Made by a program: the position numbers and the translations under genes. From positions 6,553,501 through 6,617,500 of the forward strand of contig NC_041830.1 in NCBI RefSeq assembly GCF_900964775.1: a stretch of 64,000 nt of DNA, read 5' to 3'. Below are positions 1-13,000 of this stretch, piece by piece. This DNA comes from Scleropages formosus (lineage: Eukaryota > Chordata > Actinopteri > Osteoglossiformes > Osteoglossidae). The notes beneath the pieces are model-generated. The model did no database searches. It was not told the DNA's origin and saw only the letters and a program-made list of their open reading frames with translations. Numbering within the stretch: the stretch's first letter is position 1; each line of letters begins with the position of its first letter.

Positions 1-292
1 TGTCAGGCACTGTGTTTGCTGTCAAATCAGCATGAAGTTTGGTTTTCCTCTTGCTTTCTTTCACTGGCTTGGGAGAGCTATGCATTTTCATACCTGCAAT
101 GGTATGGATATTTGACTTGCAGAACCCATATGACCAAAAAAAACAAAATGCTTACATTTCCCAGAATTTACAGCCCCCCCCCCCCCCCCCTTCAGTTAAA
201 CTTTAAAAGGTCCTATTTCTCTGGAAATAAATGATTTGGGTGTTTGTTCCATATGAGTTCTGGCTAATGGCCATCGTGTGTTCCCATGGCAG

Positions 293-1928
293 CCTGGAAG
301 AGGACTTTGTCTCCTGGCGGGAGCAGTTCTGGCCTGCAGTTTCTGAGTACTTTGGAGTGGAGGCCACAGGAGAGGACTGCAGGTGATCACTGCTTTTGTT
401 CACCTCTTTTGACCAGTCAGGTCCTGTCACTAAAGGGTGCTAAAAGAACTTTGTGTAATGGGTCCTCTGGCATGTATAGCAAACCTCAGCAGAGGAAAAC
501 ATGCAACAGACCATTTATGGCCTACAGCCGCTACTTTGCACAAATTCTGCATTAAAACACATGTTTAACTAAATGTATTTAATTGAAATGCTAATATTTT
601 TACATATATTTTTTGATGCCACTAAATTAACTTTTACTGTGATAAAGCAGATTAAAATAGTGAAAGCAAATGAATACAATTAACTTATCATGTTAAAATT
701 TAAGATTTTTTTTTTTCTTTTTTCATAAACAAAAGGAGATTGAGGTTACAAGTGCCATGCACAGAAATTAAGAAATTGCAGTGCCTTTGAAGGTGTGATG
801 AATAAGGTGGTTTGATACAAAGCTTTTGCCATGGCATAACTTTGTGAGAAAGAATTTAATGAATAAACAGTAGAGATATTTACATTTTTTTACATTCCAT
901 AAGTCTGTTATGGACTTACATCTGAGTTATTTTAACATAACTCTGATCAGATATGATTGCGGACCATTTGACTAACATTTGTGGACCACACTTAGAGCAC
1001 TGGCCTAAAATACTAGTGATATAGTTTGTATCAAAGATATATAGGAAGTGTAGCAAATGTATAAATTATTTTGCACATGTACTTATGCGTTGCATTTTTG
1101 TTGCAGCATTCGTCAGTATGAGCTGGTAGTGCACAATGACATTGACGTGAACAAGGTGTATACTGGAGAGCTGGCCCGTCTGAAGAGTTTCGAGATCCAG
1201 AAGCCGTGAGTTCCTCCCACCGATGTTTCCATAAGGAGTTTTTTTTTTTTTTTGTAGTGGGCTAAATACTGTAGTTTGTGCAGCCCCACCGCAATGATTC
1301 AGGCTGCCTACCCAAGATAAACTTATCTGCTTTTGATTTTGGGGAACGTGTGATAGCTGACAGTTGGCACTACAGATCTGCCATGTCATGAGGAGCTGGC
1401 AGTACAGATTACGTTGTATCTGCATGTCATGAGGCGTACCTTATTTTTGTGTCGAGAATAATCTGGTCTTTGTATAGAGAATAATCTGGTAATTCCTTGT
1501 TCCCATAAAACATGTACTTTTGCTTAAAATGGCATCTCCAAATAGAGAAACTGTTTAAGTCCTACATGCCAAAGCTTTATATTTGACACACATTAGAATT
1601 TCTCCATATAAACTAATCGTATGGCTGGAGGGCATGGTATGTATCCATCCAAGCAGGCTGCAGGAGCTTTGTCGGTAATTCTTTGAAAAGGGCCTATTAC
1701 GCATTGGGCATCAGAAACAGCCAGAGGAGGAATGCCATAGGGTTGTTACTGCGGCTGCAGAGAGGTAGTACTGATGGGTGTGGATCAAGAGAAGTCAACT
1801 TCAGAGTATTATTACCTGGGGTTTATTTCTTGTTAGGTTACCTGAGTAAGGATGTCTGTCAAAATACCCAAAACACCCCATGATCCCACATTACATCGCT
1901 AACGTGTCCAGGTTCATTACGAAATGTA

Positions 1929-1986
<58 letters not shown>

Positions 1987-2007
1987 GTGTGTGTATGTAT
2001 GTATGTA

Positions 2008-2051
<44 letters not shown>

Positions 2052-5000
2052 ACCCCCCTTTTGATACTTCTGGAAAATTTAGGCCCTTCGACTCGAAGAA
2101 CCCCTTCCTGGCTCCTGTCGCTACCAACCGTAAACTGAACAAAGGGGGTACTCGGCATCTAATGCACCTGGAACTGGACATCTCTGGCTCTAAGATCAGG
2201 TAATATTTAACATGTGTCACTCACTGGAATCAAGTCCTTATCAGTTTAGTGTCTCTTATTCATTCATTAAATTACAGAGCAGATGCCAACATACTTCTTG
2301 ACTTTAGTCCCAGGAGAGTTGCTGCAGTACCATGTACTTCACTGTTCTAGATAAAAAACATTATGCCAGTTGAAGACCTTAATGACTTTTGTTTTTTATG
2401 TTTAATACTTGTTTTCCCTCCCAGAACAACTTGACTGCACCCTGTTTTAACCATGTTGTTTTCAACAGATATGATTCGGGAGATCATGTTGCAGTTTATC
2501 CTATGAATGACACTTCCATGGTGAACAAGTTGGGAGAGATCCTTGGCAGTGACCTTGACACTGTGATCTCACTCAATAATTTAGATGGTATGTTGTTAAT
2601 TGTGCAGGTGGCACACACTGATGGATTGTTTACCAAAAAAATACCAAATGTGTGTATTTACATAAACCAGAAAAATTTTCATATATTTACATCCTAGAAA
2701 ACTCCTCCATATAGATAATGGTTATACTGTACTGTAAAACACCATACTGCTAAACAAGTATTTTCTTATTCAGTGTTAAACTGGCTAAATCACATTTGGA
2801 AAATAGACTATGGGGTTACAACACACATTGGGGAGGGGGGGAGTGGTCTCTTGTGGAACAACTTCCAGACTATAAGATATTTTTCTCCTGTCAGCTGCTG
2901 CATAGTAGTTAGGCACCAGGGGAAACTGCAGCGGGTTGCCTGATGCCACAGAACAGACCCAGACTGTGGTATACCATGGTATAATATTCATCCCCTTTAG
3001 ACATTTGACAGCATAGGCAGTAGTCTGAAAGCATTGGACTTTGCTATGATTTGTCTGCAGAGGAGTCCAATAAGAAGCACCCATTTCCTTGTCCCACCAC
3101 GTACCGCACGGCTCTGACCCACTACCTGGACATCAGCAACCCCCCGCGCACCAATGTCTTGTACGAGATCGCACAGTATGCCACCGACCCCAAGGACCAG
3201 GAGAACTTGCGCAAGATGGCCTCATCGTCGGCTGAAGGCAAAGTGTGTAATAAGCCTCAAACACAGCACTGACAGCTGGGACTGACCCCACCAGTTTATA
3301 CACGATGCAGTGACTAATTTGATTTATCTGTTTTGAAACAGTCCCAAGTCATTTACGGTAAAATGCAGAAATTGGGAGCACTTTTCAATTTGTGCTAAAT
3401 GTTTGCATTTCAGTACCACAGTAAGGTGCAATGAATGCTTCCCCCTGCTTCTGCAAGATGGAGATAATACATTAATGATTTAATGTGTAATTCAGTGGAA
3501 AGGCTACTGGTTTCAATTTCAGCTTATAATAGCTCTATAGCCCCCCTCAACTGAATTTTTATCACGTTTAAATGTCATTTGCTGGATTCCCTCAGGCTAT
3601 GTACCATAGCTGGGTGCAGGAATCTCGGAGGAACATCGTAGCCATCTTGGAGGACATGCCATCCCTACAACCTCCCATTGACCACCTCTGTGAGCTCCTG
3701 CCACGCCTGCAAGCTCGCTATTACTCCATCGCCTCCTCTGCCAAGGTGAGAGCATTGTCATCACCCTCTGGTACAACCCCAAAATACAATGAATTAAGTG
3801 TATTTGTAGTGAAGTTGTGCATCTCTGTGAAATTTGAGAGCAGTGGCTCATTTAGAACTTTCACTGCACCATACCTTTGTTTTCAGTGGTAACGGCAACC
3901 ATTGAATAGAGAAGTAGGTCGGAATTAAAACTATTAAACATAGTACCAACATTTTAAGCAGACTTTCGGAATATTTTCTGCATTAAAGATGAGAATGCCT
4001 TGTGTAGGCAAGTCCTGCTCCTCATGGTGTTTGTGCGATTCACATGATGTCTGGAATCATTCTAACCTTATTTTTAAATGGTTTTGCATCTTGTAGCTGG
4101 GGATGAAGGATGAGGCCTCATATGAACTTGAAAATGAACTTGTTCTTGATTTAAATTCTGAATTCTTTGTCATGCCAAACTTGTCAGCATCGTCTGCATT
4201 TCTGTCTGCAACTTAAGTTTTTATAAATCCGTATAGGTCCATCCCAACAGTATCCACATCTGTGCAGTGGTGGTGGAGTACGAGACTAAAACGGGCCGAA
4301 CAAACAAGGGTGTTGCCACAAACTGGCTGAAGAACAAGGTGGTGACTGACAACGGCAACAAGTCCTCCGTGCCCATGTATGTGCGCAAATCCCAGTTCCG
4401 GCTGCCCTTCAAAGCCACCAACCCCGTGATCATGATTGGCCCGGGCACTGGTATCGCGCCCTTCATGGGATTTATCCAGGAGCGTGCCTGGCTTAAGCAG
4501 AAAGGTAAGGGTGCCTGTTCATTTTACTTTTGCACAGTGCTCTTTATTTGAGAGTGTTTGATGCAGAGTAGTCTGGAAGGTACAAGGAGACAAGCAACAA
4601 GTGCCAGTGATCTACAGCTAAGAACACATGGAGGGGGGGAGGAGCTGGATGACAAAAGAGAGGAAACCCCTAATGATACTGTAGTACAGGAGGGAGAAAA
4701 TTCCAGTCCCAAAACTGATTAGGCAGCTGTTCTATATTGTAATTCCTTGTGTCTAATTCTGTCTGCATTGGATGCTGGGAAACATAAAATGTATAATACT
4801 GTACAAATGTGCAATGGCAACTGAAATGTTTTGACCAGAAAGTTGCATGTTGACATTTATTCACTTAGCAGATGCTTTTCTCCAAAGTGACTTACAATGG
4901 ATACTATGTAGTGTTATGAGCCCACACACCTTATTCACTGCAGTGACTTAAACTGCTAGATACACTAATTACACTGGGTCACTCATCCATACATCAGTGA

Positions 5001-7045
5001 AATGCACTCTCTCTGTGTCACTCACACACTATGGGGGAACCTGAACATCATGTCTTTGGACTGTGGGAGGAAACCAGAGCACCCAGAGGAAACCCACACA
5101 GACTGAGCAGGGATCGAACCCACGTTCTCTCACGCCACCCAGGTGCTGAGAGACAGCAGCGCTACTCGCTGTGCCACCATGCTGCCCATGAGGAGGATGG
5201 ACTCTTCTGTACCCCAAGGCAAAGTGCTTCAGTAACACTGTCCAGCTATATAAATGTGTGTGTGCAGTATCCAACAGCAGACAGCACAGTGGAGCCACAA
5301 TTAGCACTGCTGCCACGCAGTGCCTGGGCTGTTCAGGCATGGGTTTGAATCCAACTCAGTCCATGTAGGTTTTCTTCCGCAGTCCGGAGACTTGCAGTTC
5401 AGGTGGATTGGTAATGCGAAGTTACCCTCAGTGGGACAAATCCCCAAACACACTCGACTAAGCTTTGCACCCAGCGATTTTAGGATGGGCTTCATACTGC
5501 TAGGATCCTGACCAATGGAAGCAGTGACAGTGAGTGTCCAGCTGCAGGTGCCTGACTTTGAAAACCTCTGCAGGTAAAAGGCACCTGGTTAAGGCCTAAT
5601 TAAATTTCAATGTTGAATACTTGTACTGCAGTGTACAGTGTGTTTTCAGGGAAGGGAGGGGGTGAGACAGTGCTCTACTACGGCTGCCGCCACCAAAAAG
5701 AAGACTTCCTGTACCAGGAGGAACTGGAGGAGTATGAACGGAGTGGGGTGTTGACACAGCTCCATGTGGCGTTCTCCCGAGACCAGGAGCACAAGGTGCA
5801 CCTCGCGTTGCTGCATCGTACTTCTCAGCACCATGTTGTTCCTTGTGAACTGTCAGAACAGGAAGCATCTAAATACTAAGCTTAATATTTGCTTTTTGTG
5901 GTATTTTCCAGAAGGTTTACTTCTGATGCCTTGCAGTGTTTATATTTTTGATGGAGTAGCACAACAGGTAGTGCTGGTGCCGGACAGCTCTTGTGCTGCT
6001 GCCTGGTTTGCATGTTCTCTGTAAAAGTTTTTCTTCTTGCAGTCATTGTTTCAGCTGAATTGGTGACTAAATTGTCTGTTCACCAGGGAATAGAACACAT
6101 ACTCTACCATCTAGTGTACCTTGCCTCATGCCCTCTGAAATCTTGCAGTGGACAAGTGGTCATTGATGAAGAAATCTTACAGCATTGTAAATGACCACAA
6201 ACAAGTTAGGGAGGGAATGGGAGCATCTCTAAGGGGAATTCTCTTGGCTCTTATCAAGCTTTAAGACTGAAGTAAAAATGGCAATACAAGCCCTTTCTTA
6301 GACACCAAGACATAATTTGTTGTATGGCTGGTACATTGAGTTGGCATTAATACGACATGATTCACTGAATTCTTTTTTCCCCCCCTCACCCTTTGAACCT
6401 TAAGGTATATGTGCAACATCTCCTAAAACAAAACAAGGAGAACCTGTGGAATCTAATTGACTCCCAAACTGCACACATATACATCTGTGGGTAAGTGTCA
6501 ATTTTTAAATGGTTTAATCTCGTTTGTGATGAAAAGGAGTCCACGATTATTCAAGTCTTCAGCTGTGTGCAAGACTGCGTGGTTGAGAACTTGTAGGAAA
6601 AACCTCAGAAGAAGGGAAGTTGGTTTATCCTTTTAGAGCACAACTCTTTCAATTGCTGATGTCTGGGGAAATATCATTTTCTGCAGTGGCAACTGGCCAG
6701 TTTGTCACACTAAATACTGCAGTCTCAAGGGGTAACAACTCCTTATAGAATTGGCCTTAGTTTTCCTTGTAGGATGTTTAAGGAAACTCCACCCAGTAGA
6801 ACTCAAGTTGACATGACCGTTGAGTGCTGCTTGTGGACAGCAGGGTGTGATCATGGGTACAAAGTTGTAAGTGGATGAGCTCTCTTCTCTGGGTCCCCAG
6901 GGATGCTCGTAACATGGCACGAGATGTGCAGAACACCTTCTTTGAGATCGTGGAGGAAATGGGTGGCATGACACACAACCAGGCTGTGGACTACATCAAG
7001 AAGCTGATGACCAAGGGCCGCTACTCCCAGGATGTGTGGAGTTAA
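293..7045 (+). CDS. por: NADPH-cytochrome P450 reductase, 3' ten exons (5' partial)
   Basis: Exons: 293-382, 1107-1205, 2083-2199, 2469-2587, 3061-3242, 3596-3745, 4237-4504, 5650-5795, 6405-6490, 6901-7045. All have GT-AG borders and matching phases, giving 466 residues plus a stop. The protein passes electrons from NADPH through FAD and FMN to microsomal P450s, haem oxygenase and squalene monooxygenase on the cytoplasmic face of the ER. The visible part starts just after the FMN domain ([13 protein letters not shown]). It continues through the connecting and FAD domains ([13 protein letters not shown], the flavin-binding RxYS motif) and the NADPH domain ([44 protein letters not shown]). It ends in the conserved DVWS, whose Trp stacks on FAD. 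All these motifs look intact. The membrane anchor and FMN domain lie upstream of the window. Identity rests on near-continuous similarity to mammalian POR recalled from memory. Confidence 0.97.
1929..2048 (+). repeat. (TA)n / (TATG)n compound microsatellite
   Basis: About 120 bp of TA dinucleotides, interrupted by TATG/TGTG units in the middle. It lies in the por intron before the exon at 2083 and stops about 35 bp short of the splice acceptor. The long frames in this stretch (repeated YIYIYI) are artefacts of the repeat. Confidence 0.95.
4852..5190 (-). repeat. tRNA-derived SINE with V-like central domain (family V), reverse copy
   Basis: Read on the - strand it has a tRNA-like head with a B box (near 5120, GGGTTCGATCCC-type). 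A central block follows containing TTTCCTCCCACAGTCCAAAG, then a tail with GCATCTGC and a run resembling AATAAATGTCAA. The central block resembles the conserved domain of vertebrate V-SINEs (recalled, not checked). It sits in a por intron. Confidence 0.8.
5286..5545 (+). repeat. Diverged SINE-like repeat
   Basis: The head has a B-box-like GGGTTTGAATCC near 5340 and a shortened form of the family V block (TTTTCTTCCGCAGTCC). Unlike the other copies it continues into TTCAGGTGGATTGGTAATGCG. It is older and more diverged than the copy at 4852-5190, with ill-defined ends. Confidence 0.45.
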
Positions 7046-8440
7046 GGCTGCCAAGTGCACCACCCTCTGAAGCTGCAGGTACAGGGTACTGATCTCCAAG
7101 TTTATTTTTCAAAGGAAGTGCATTTCCAACAATTGTCAATTATTGCTGTGTATCACTTGTAAAAACTAGTTTTAAGACAAACACTTTTCCTCCATAAGGT
7201 TCTCATCTAAGATATTTTATTGCCAAAACTGCAGTTCTTAACAGGATATGAAATGACAAACCAAAAACCTGAGTCTGTCACTCAATTTAGAGCATTAACT
7301 GTGATTAAAGTAGCACTTCTGAAGTTAGGTGTGCAAAATTGTGGCATGTTTAGAAGAATCTAATAGTGCAAGCTGACAATTATGTAAGGGATGTTTAATA
7401 GAGCCTTAACACTGTGACATGGTCTATATTTTAATCTGTAGCAAAAGCACAGTATAGTATATAAAATTCCTTTTTAGTTTACTTTGTTCAGTTCTGTCTT
7501 GAGAGGATTGTCAAGTCTTGCTTTTGAAAACGGCCTTTTTAATTACCTAGCACCATAAGAAATGACTAACCTGTGTTACTCCTTCGGTATCAGAATCGCA
7601 CAATGTTTTAACTGAGCTTTTGAATCACTGTCAGTCTTGTGTATCATTAGGAAGCTGGAAAAACTCCTTGAAGAATAATTTGTAATAACTTTAAGAAGTT
7701 AAGTCCTTTTATAATATGGGGAAATACACTGGACTTCAAGGGCCTGCTATCTGGGCAACCTTTTATGACCTGAATGTTAGGACAAACTGATCTTATGGTC
7801 ATGTTTGTTATGGAGCTCAAAATGCACATCTGAGCATTTGTTCCGAATTTGATGTCAAGGTGGTGCTGGCATTACAAGGATCATTCACAACCAACACTCA
7901 CGAGTGCCTTTTTGTGTTTTTGTTTGGTACGTTTGGAATTCTCAGGTTGGATTTGTGAATTTCATTTTTATTGGTGGATAGGTCTGCTTGTAATTCTTCA
8001 CTTTCTTGGACTTGGCTTCTTCTGATGACTTACTAAAATTTTCTTTTTTTTTTTTTTTTTTAAATTAAACCTGTCCTTCACATGTACTGTGTAAAAGGCT
8101 TTTTTTTTTTTAAATGAGGAAACGCAGACAAAATTCTATTGAATGAAAATGTGAATTAATTAAAAATAAATTTGATTCACTTGCAAATATGGGGAAATAT
8201 GCACTATGAGAACCAAACTTTTTTTAAACTTGTATTTATTCTGTACCAGGAACTTGGTGACGAATGAACTGAACTAACTTTTGACATCACCAAATGTGGT
8301 CCTCAACAATAGCTACAATGGAAACGAGTGCCTTATTTGTCCCTTTAACAACAAAGTTGCTCATTTTTCATGTCTTGTCACAGCTTTGTATATTAAATTT
8401 AAAAAAAAAAATTTTTCTTAAATAAACCTGGCTGTTAATC
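7046..8440 (+). other. por: por 3' untranslated region
   Basis: About 1.4 kb of AT-rich sequence follows the por stop, with no coding frame of note. Possible poly(A) signals are AATAAA near 8166 and near 8421. Either could end the transcript; I place the end after the second. It contains a segment (8232-8393) that recurs in rhbdd2 intron 3. The transcript end is inferred only. Confidence 0.55.
8232..8393 (+). repeat. Repeated segment in por 3' UTR (copy 1)
   Basis: About 160 bp, beginning TTATTCTGTACCAG and including CTTTAACAACAAAGT and TGTCTTGTCAC. It matches 10971-11116 in the same orientation with small gaps. The repeat class is unknown. It could be an interspersed element or a local duplication. 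Confidence 0.6.
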
Positions 8441-9129
8441 TCCAAACATGTGTTTATGTATATACACAGAGCACTCACACCCATGAGTTCCTGCTATGGC
8501 AAAAGATTGGAGAGGTGAATATATTCTATAACAATTTTATTCACCTTTAAATGCTACTCTTAGGGAGCTGCAGATTTAAATTTTGTTTCAGTACTGATTG
8601 AAAAGGCAACACCCCACCAAGGGCACAAACATTATCAATATGCAAGGAAGATACATTCTAGACACTGCATTTCAAATCTGCCTAGTTATGAAAACCAGGA
8701 ACTGGGTCCACTTGAACTGGTTATATTACTTGTTTTTACATCTGTACATTTATTTATAAAAGTAATTAAGACAGTATTTCAACATCACTGGAATGTAAAC
8801 GTATTGTACCGATCAGCAGTTATAATAATAGAGTAAACGTGAGTTTCTTCCAACCAACAGAGATCAGCTTTAGTGTGTAAAACATCATTCATAGTAACTT
8901 GCTACAGTCTCCTAATATTCATGTCCATGACTTCATTCCTACAATAAGATTTACTAATGACCTACCCCATTCACAACTACAACATTTCAGAAACACCTTT
9001 ACAGATTTCTCTGGAAAAAAGACTGATTTCAATACCAGCACTTCATTCCCACTTTCTCAGTGTGAAAGGAATTTAATGCAGCACTTTGTTGTCACCCAGA
9101 ATACACTGTTTTTACAAGGCAGTTAGAAG

Positions 9130-9552
9130 CTGGGACAGCTGGTAGTGCAGTGTTTCGGGCTGCGTGCTGTCTTTGGACCATGCAGTATGGCTGTAGTGCC
9201 ATTGACCAAGGTACACACACACATTTTCAGAACCGCTTGTCCCATACGGGGTCACGGGGAACCAGAGCCTACCCGGTAACACAGGGCGTAAGGCTGAAGG
9301 GGGAGGGGGACACACCCAGGACGGGACGCCAGTCCGCCACAAGGCACCCCAAGCGGGACTCGAGCCCCAGACCCACCGGAGAGCAGGACTGTGGTCCAAC
9401 CCACTGCGCCACCGCGCCCCCTATTGACCGAGGTACTTGCCCTTAAATTGATCCAGTAAAAATTACCCAGCTGTATAAATGGTAACTGTAGGTAGATTAA
9501 CATTGTAAGTCACTTTGGAGACAAACATCAGCTAAGTGAATGAATGTAATAG
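9130..9552 (+). repeat. Older tRNA-derived SINE (family L), split by a younger SINE
   Basis: The head (GCTGGTAGTGCAG...) lies at 9130-9214. The body resumes at 9423 with GAGGTACTTGCCC, TTACCCAGCTGTATAAATGG and the tail AAGTCACTTTGGAGACAAACATCAGCTAAGTGAATGAATGTAA. Similar copies lie at 39640 and 35385. It is in the por-rhbdd2 tail-to-tail intergenic interval (8441-10096), where I see no gene. Confidence 0.75.
9215..9422 (-). repeat. Young tRNA-derived SINE (family S), copy 1, nested
   Basis: Read on the - strand it has a tRNA-like head with A box (TGGCGCAGTGGGTTGG) and B box (GGTTCGAGTCC-type). A GC-rich body (GCGTCCCGTCC, CCCCTCCCCCT, TTACGCCCTGTGTTACC) follows, then the tail ATGGGACAAGCGGTTCTGAAAATG and a short (TG)n. 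A 14-bp target-site duplication, attgacc(a/g)aggtac, flanks it at 9201-9214 and 9423-9436, inside the family L SINE. Confidence 0.92.
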
Positions 9553-10096
9553 CTTCAGTTATTGCATTCAGCTGGTTTTTAGCACCCGAGAGCTGCTTCA
9601 TACTTGGTATTTTGGTAATACCCCCGATTCATCATATGTTCACCCAATGCTTTGAAAGTACTGCAAAAAGTGACCTGTAAATCAAACTTAACAGCAGCCA
9701 GCAATTACTGTATTATAAAGGGAAAATCTCTGTGCAATCCTTCCATGAATGTATATTTTAATATTACAATTGGATTGATTTTAGGACTGATTTACAAAAG
9801 TAAATTTCACAATTATTATTATTGACCCAAAACAGCATTTTACTATCAGGTTTAAGATTGTTTTAAATGGGCATACTGGAAATACTTATAAAAAAACAAG
9901 GAAAAAATAGGAAATCCACCAGCTGTTTGATGTATTTTTTTGCCAGTGACTCACATGAGCAACATAATTATGTACATCTACCTGCGTAAATGTCACTTTG
10001 TCACCAGATGAAGACAAACCCCTACACCAGCAGGAGGCACAACCAATGAACTGCTGTCACACATTAAATCCAAGTCATGTGAAATTCAGCAACTCC

Positions 10097-13000
10097 TTAT
10101 GAGAGCAATACGTGAGCTGTGTGAGTGCTCATGCTGGGTAGCGGCGGTCCAGAGAGGTCTGCTGGGAACCCACCAGTGGCTGTCAGGGGAGTACTTTGAG
10201 CTTGAGGCTCTGCAGGTAATACTGGGGGAGGGCTGGTGTAGTTCTGGAAATGAGCAGAAGCACTCCCTTGTGTCCAGTGGCTGCCGCTCCAGGAGGTGGC
10301 TGCGGCATGCCAGTGGCCGTGTCCATGCCCATGATGAGCGTATGGGGGATTGTGGCCTCCGTGAGCATAGCTGGAGTGCTGCCAACCTTCGTACATCAGC
10401 GGAAGGCCTGACATGGCCTGTGTAGGGAGTACAGATGCTGCCGGAGCATAGGCTTGAACTGGGTAGGACCCCGGTACTGGCTTACACCTGCAACACACAA
10501 GCAGTTAGTGAACATCAGATGCACATAGATACAAAAATTACTCACGAAGGGTTTGAAGACCTGAGACACATGCTAAGACCCAGGGTTAGTGTTCAGCTAC
10601 GCTGCAGAAACCACCAATAAACTACTTGAGTGCTGAGACGTAAAAACTAAAAAGACCTAATAACACCGAATCGGAAAAGTGCTGATATGAGACGGTGACA
10701 AAGATTATAAACGAGAATTAAGTTGATCTGCTCACAGAGGATGAAGGATCTTCTGTCTCTCCTCTGCAGATGCAGGCAAATATGATGCCCATCTCCACAT
10801 CCTCAGCAGCCTGAAGGGCATCTTCTTGTCCAGAACAGAAGCCCTGCTCTCTGATATGTTCAAGACTCTAACCCACCCTTTCCCATCTTTGTAAACAGCA
10901 CAGGTTAAAGAAAACAAATGTCATTTAAGATCCTGGGCACACATGATTACATCAATACACTTTATTTTACCATTTATTCTGCACCAGTAACTGGGTGATG
11001 AATGAACAAACTTGGATTCATCAAATTTGGATTCTCAACAATGAGTGGAAATGAGTGCTTTGTTTTTTTGGCGCTTTAACAACAAAGTAGCTCCTTTTAA
11101 TGTCTTGTCACTGCTTAAAATGCATTACCTCAATTTTACACAGGTACTGGCCATATACTTAGGAGAAACACTGCAATGTAGAAATTCTTCATTCAAACTT
11201 GAGGAATTAGCATCTGTGTAGCAGATCTTTAAAAGCAGCATTTTAGAATGCAACACCTAGCACAGGAATCAACATTCATTTATCTACTTTGCTTTGTTTC
11301 ATTTTACAGAGCACATTAATAACAATGACCCTGTCTATCCTATGAAGTGAATACATACATCACACATCATCTGAAACTGCTTGTCCCATGCGGGGTTGCA
11401 GGGAGCCGGAACTTAACCTGGCAGCACGGGGCGTAAGGCTGGAGGGGGAGGGGACACACCCAGGACGGGACGCCAGTCCGTCGAAGGGACCGCACGCAGG
11501 ACTCAAACCCCAGACCCACCGGAGAGCAGGACCCGGTCAAACCCACTGCGCCACCGCGTCCCCCATGAAGTGAATACTGAACAAATATTTTATGAATGGA
11601 GAATGTGCAAAGGTGCAGTGCCTTTTTTTGCCTTTACATAACCATGTTTACAGAGAGTTTGAGGCCAAGGATACAGATCTGTCCCACGGCGACAGCGAGG
11701 ACATTACACAGGAAGACTGTGCCCGGAACAAGGTGGGCCACAAGGACGAGAACCCACGGCAGTGAGGCAGTGGGCACGCTGACCCCGAGCAGCACCCCCC
11801 GCCTCATGAGGGAGCGCACACTGGCCACGCCCACAAGGGCAAGGGTTGCAGGGATAAGTCCCCGCACTGAATCATGGGCCACATTGTCGTGGAGCAGCAG
11901 CATCAGCAAGGTGTGCAGCAGTCCAGCACAGGCAGGTAGTAGCAGGAGGTGGTGCAGGAAACGCACAGTCCCCACACTTCTCTCTAACCCACCTCCAAAG
12001 ACAATCAGTGCTCCTGAGCTGAGCAGAAGTGTTGCTATGTTCTCGTGGATGAAGGAGTAGGTGAACAGCTTGTGCACTGAAACGGGGGAAGAGAGAACAA
12101 GTGGTTAGATTGGAGCTGTGTGGATTTACTCGCAAATGCAGATCTCACAACATCTGTGGAAGGAGGAGCCTTCAACAGAACGAGCTTCAAGCTCGGACTA
12201 CACGTTCGAACCCTAGATGCCGAATTGCCCTTGGTTTCTCTCAGCATCTCTGATTTAAAAAAGTTTAATTTTTATTACTTATTTCCAAATACAAATGGCC
12301 TTAAAGGACATAAGTTAATTCACAATTAGTCAAAAGGGACAATATAATTTTTATTTATTGATTTTTTAACATCAAATACACAATATTGAAAAGCCTTTAC
12401 ATTGCTTCTCAGCATTTTCAGTCTTCACACTTCTCACTTTTGGGGTTACTGTCAAAATGTCCTTCATTTCTGTCTACTGGAACAATATACACTCATAACA
12501 AAATTTTCCACTGACCATTTATAGATGTAACCAATGAGTGGATACTATTAAAAATCACAGTATATATATTCTAAAAAATTAACTGTAGCATGCACTTCTA
12601 TTTCAAGTTTCAAGGTTTATTGTCATAGGTACAAGTACCATGAATTTTAACCATATATTGCCAGATTCTATACGACATGTTTCTTTCCTCCAGCAAAACC
12701 TCCAGCTCAACACCAGTGGACACCTGGATGACGTCACTATTGGTAATGAACGACCAACCGAAGATCACCTGGTCACAAGAAGACTGGACCACCCTGGGAA
12801 CTACTTATATTATATATATATATATATATAGGATTTATACATGTATGTATATACATGCAAATATATTTATATACACACGTATATAATGTGTGTATACAAA
12901 TGTAAACGCAAAGGAGACGAAATTTCTCGATGACGTCATCTCAGTCTCTTCGTCACGAGAACTTTCGTCCCCTTTTCTTTCCTAATTTTCATTCTTACTA

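Noticed and set aside
1859-2220. Three overlapping 99-109 codon frames on both strands
   Set aside because: They are translations of the (TA)n/(TATG)n microsatellite (YIYIYI runs), partly overlapping a real por exon.
5029-5348. Frames of about 100 codons on both strands in a por intron
   Set aside because: They fall entirely within family V-type SINE sequence.
9112-9503. Recurring frames such as [21 protein letters not shown] and [18 protein letters not shown] here and at many other sites
   Set aside because: They are all translations of the family S SINE, appearing at every copy in the same phase; non-coding.
11596-12060. 154-codon + strand frame
   Set aside because: Shadow of rhbdd2 coding exon 2, which is on the - strand and matches the family.
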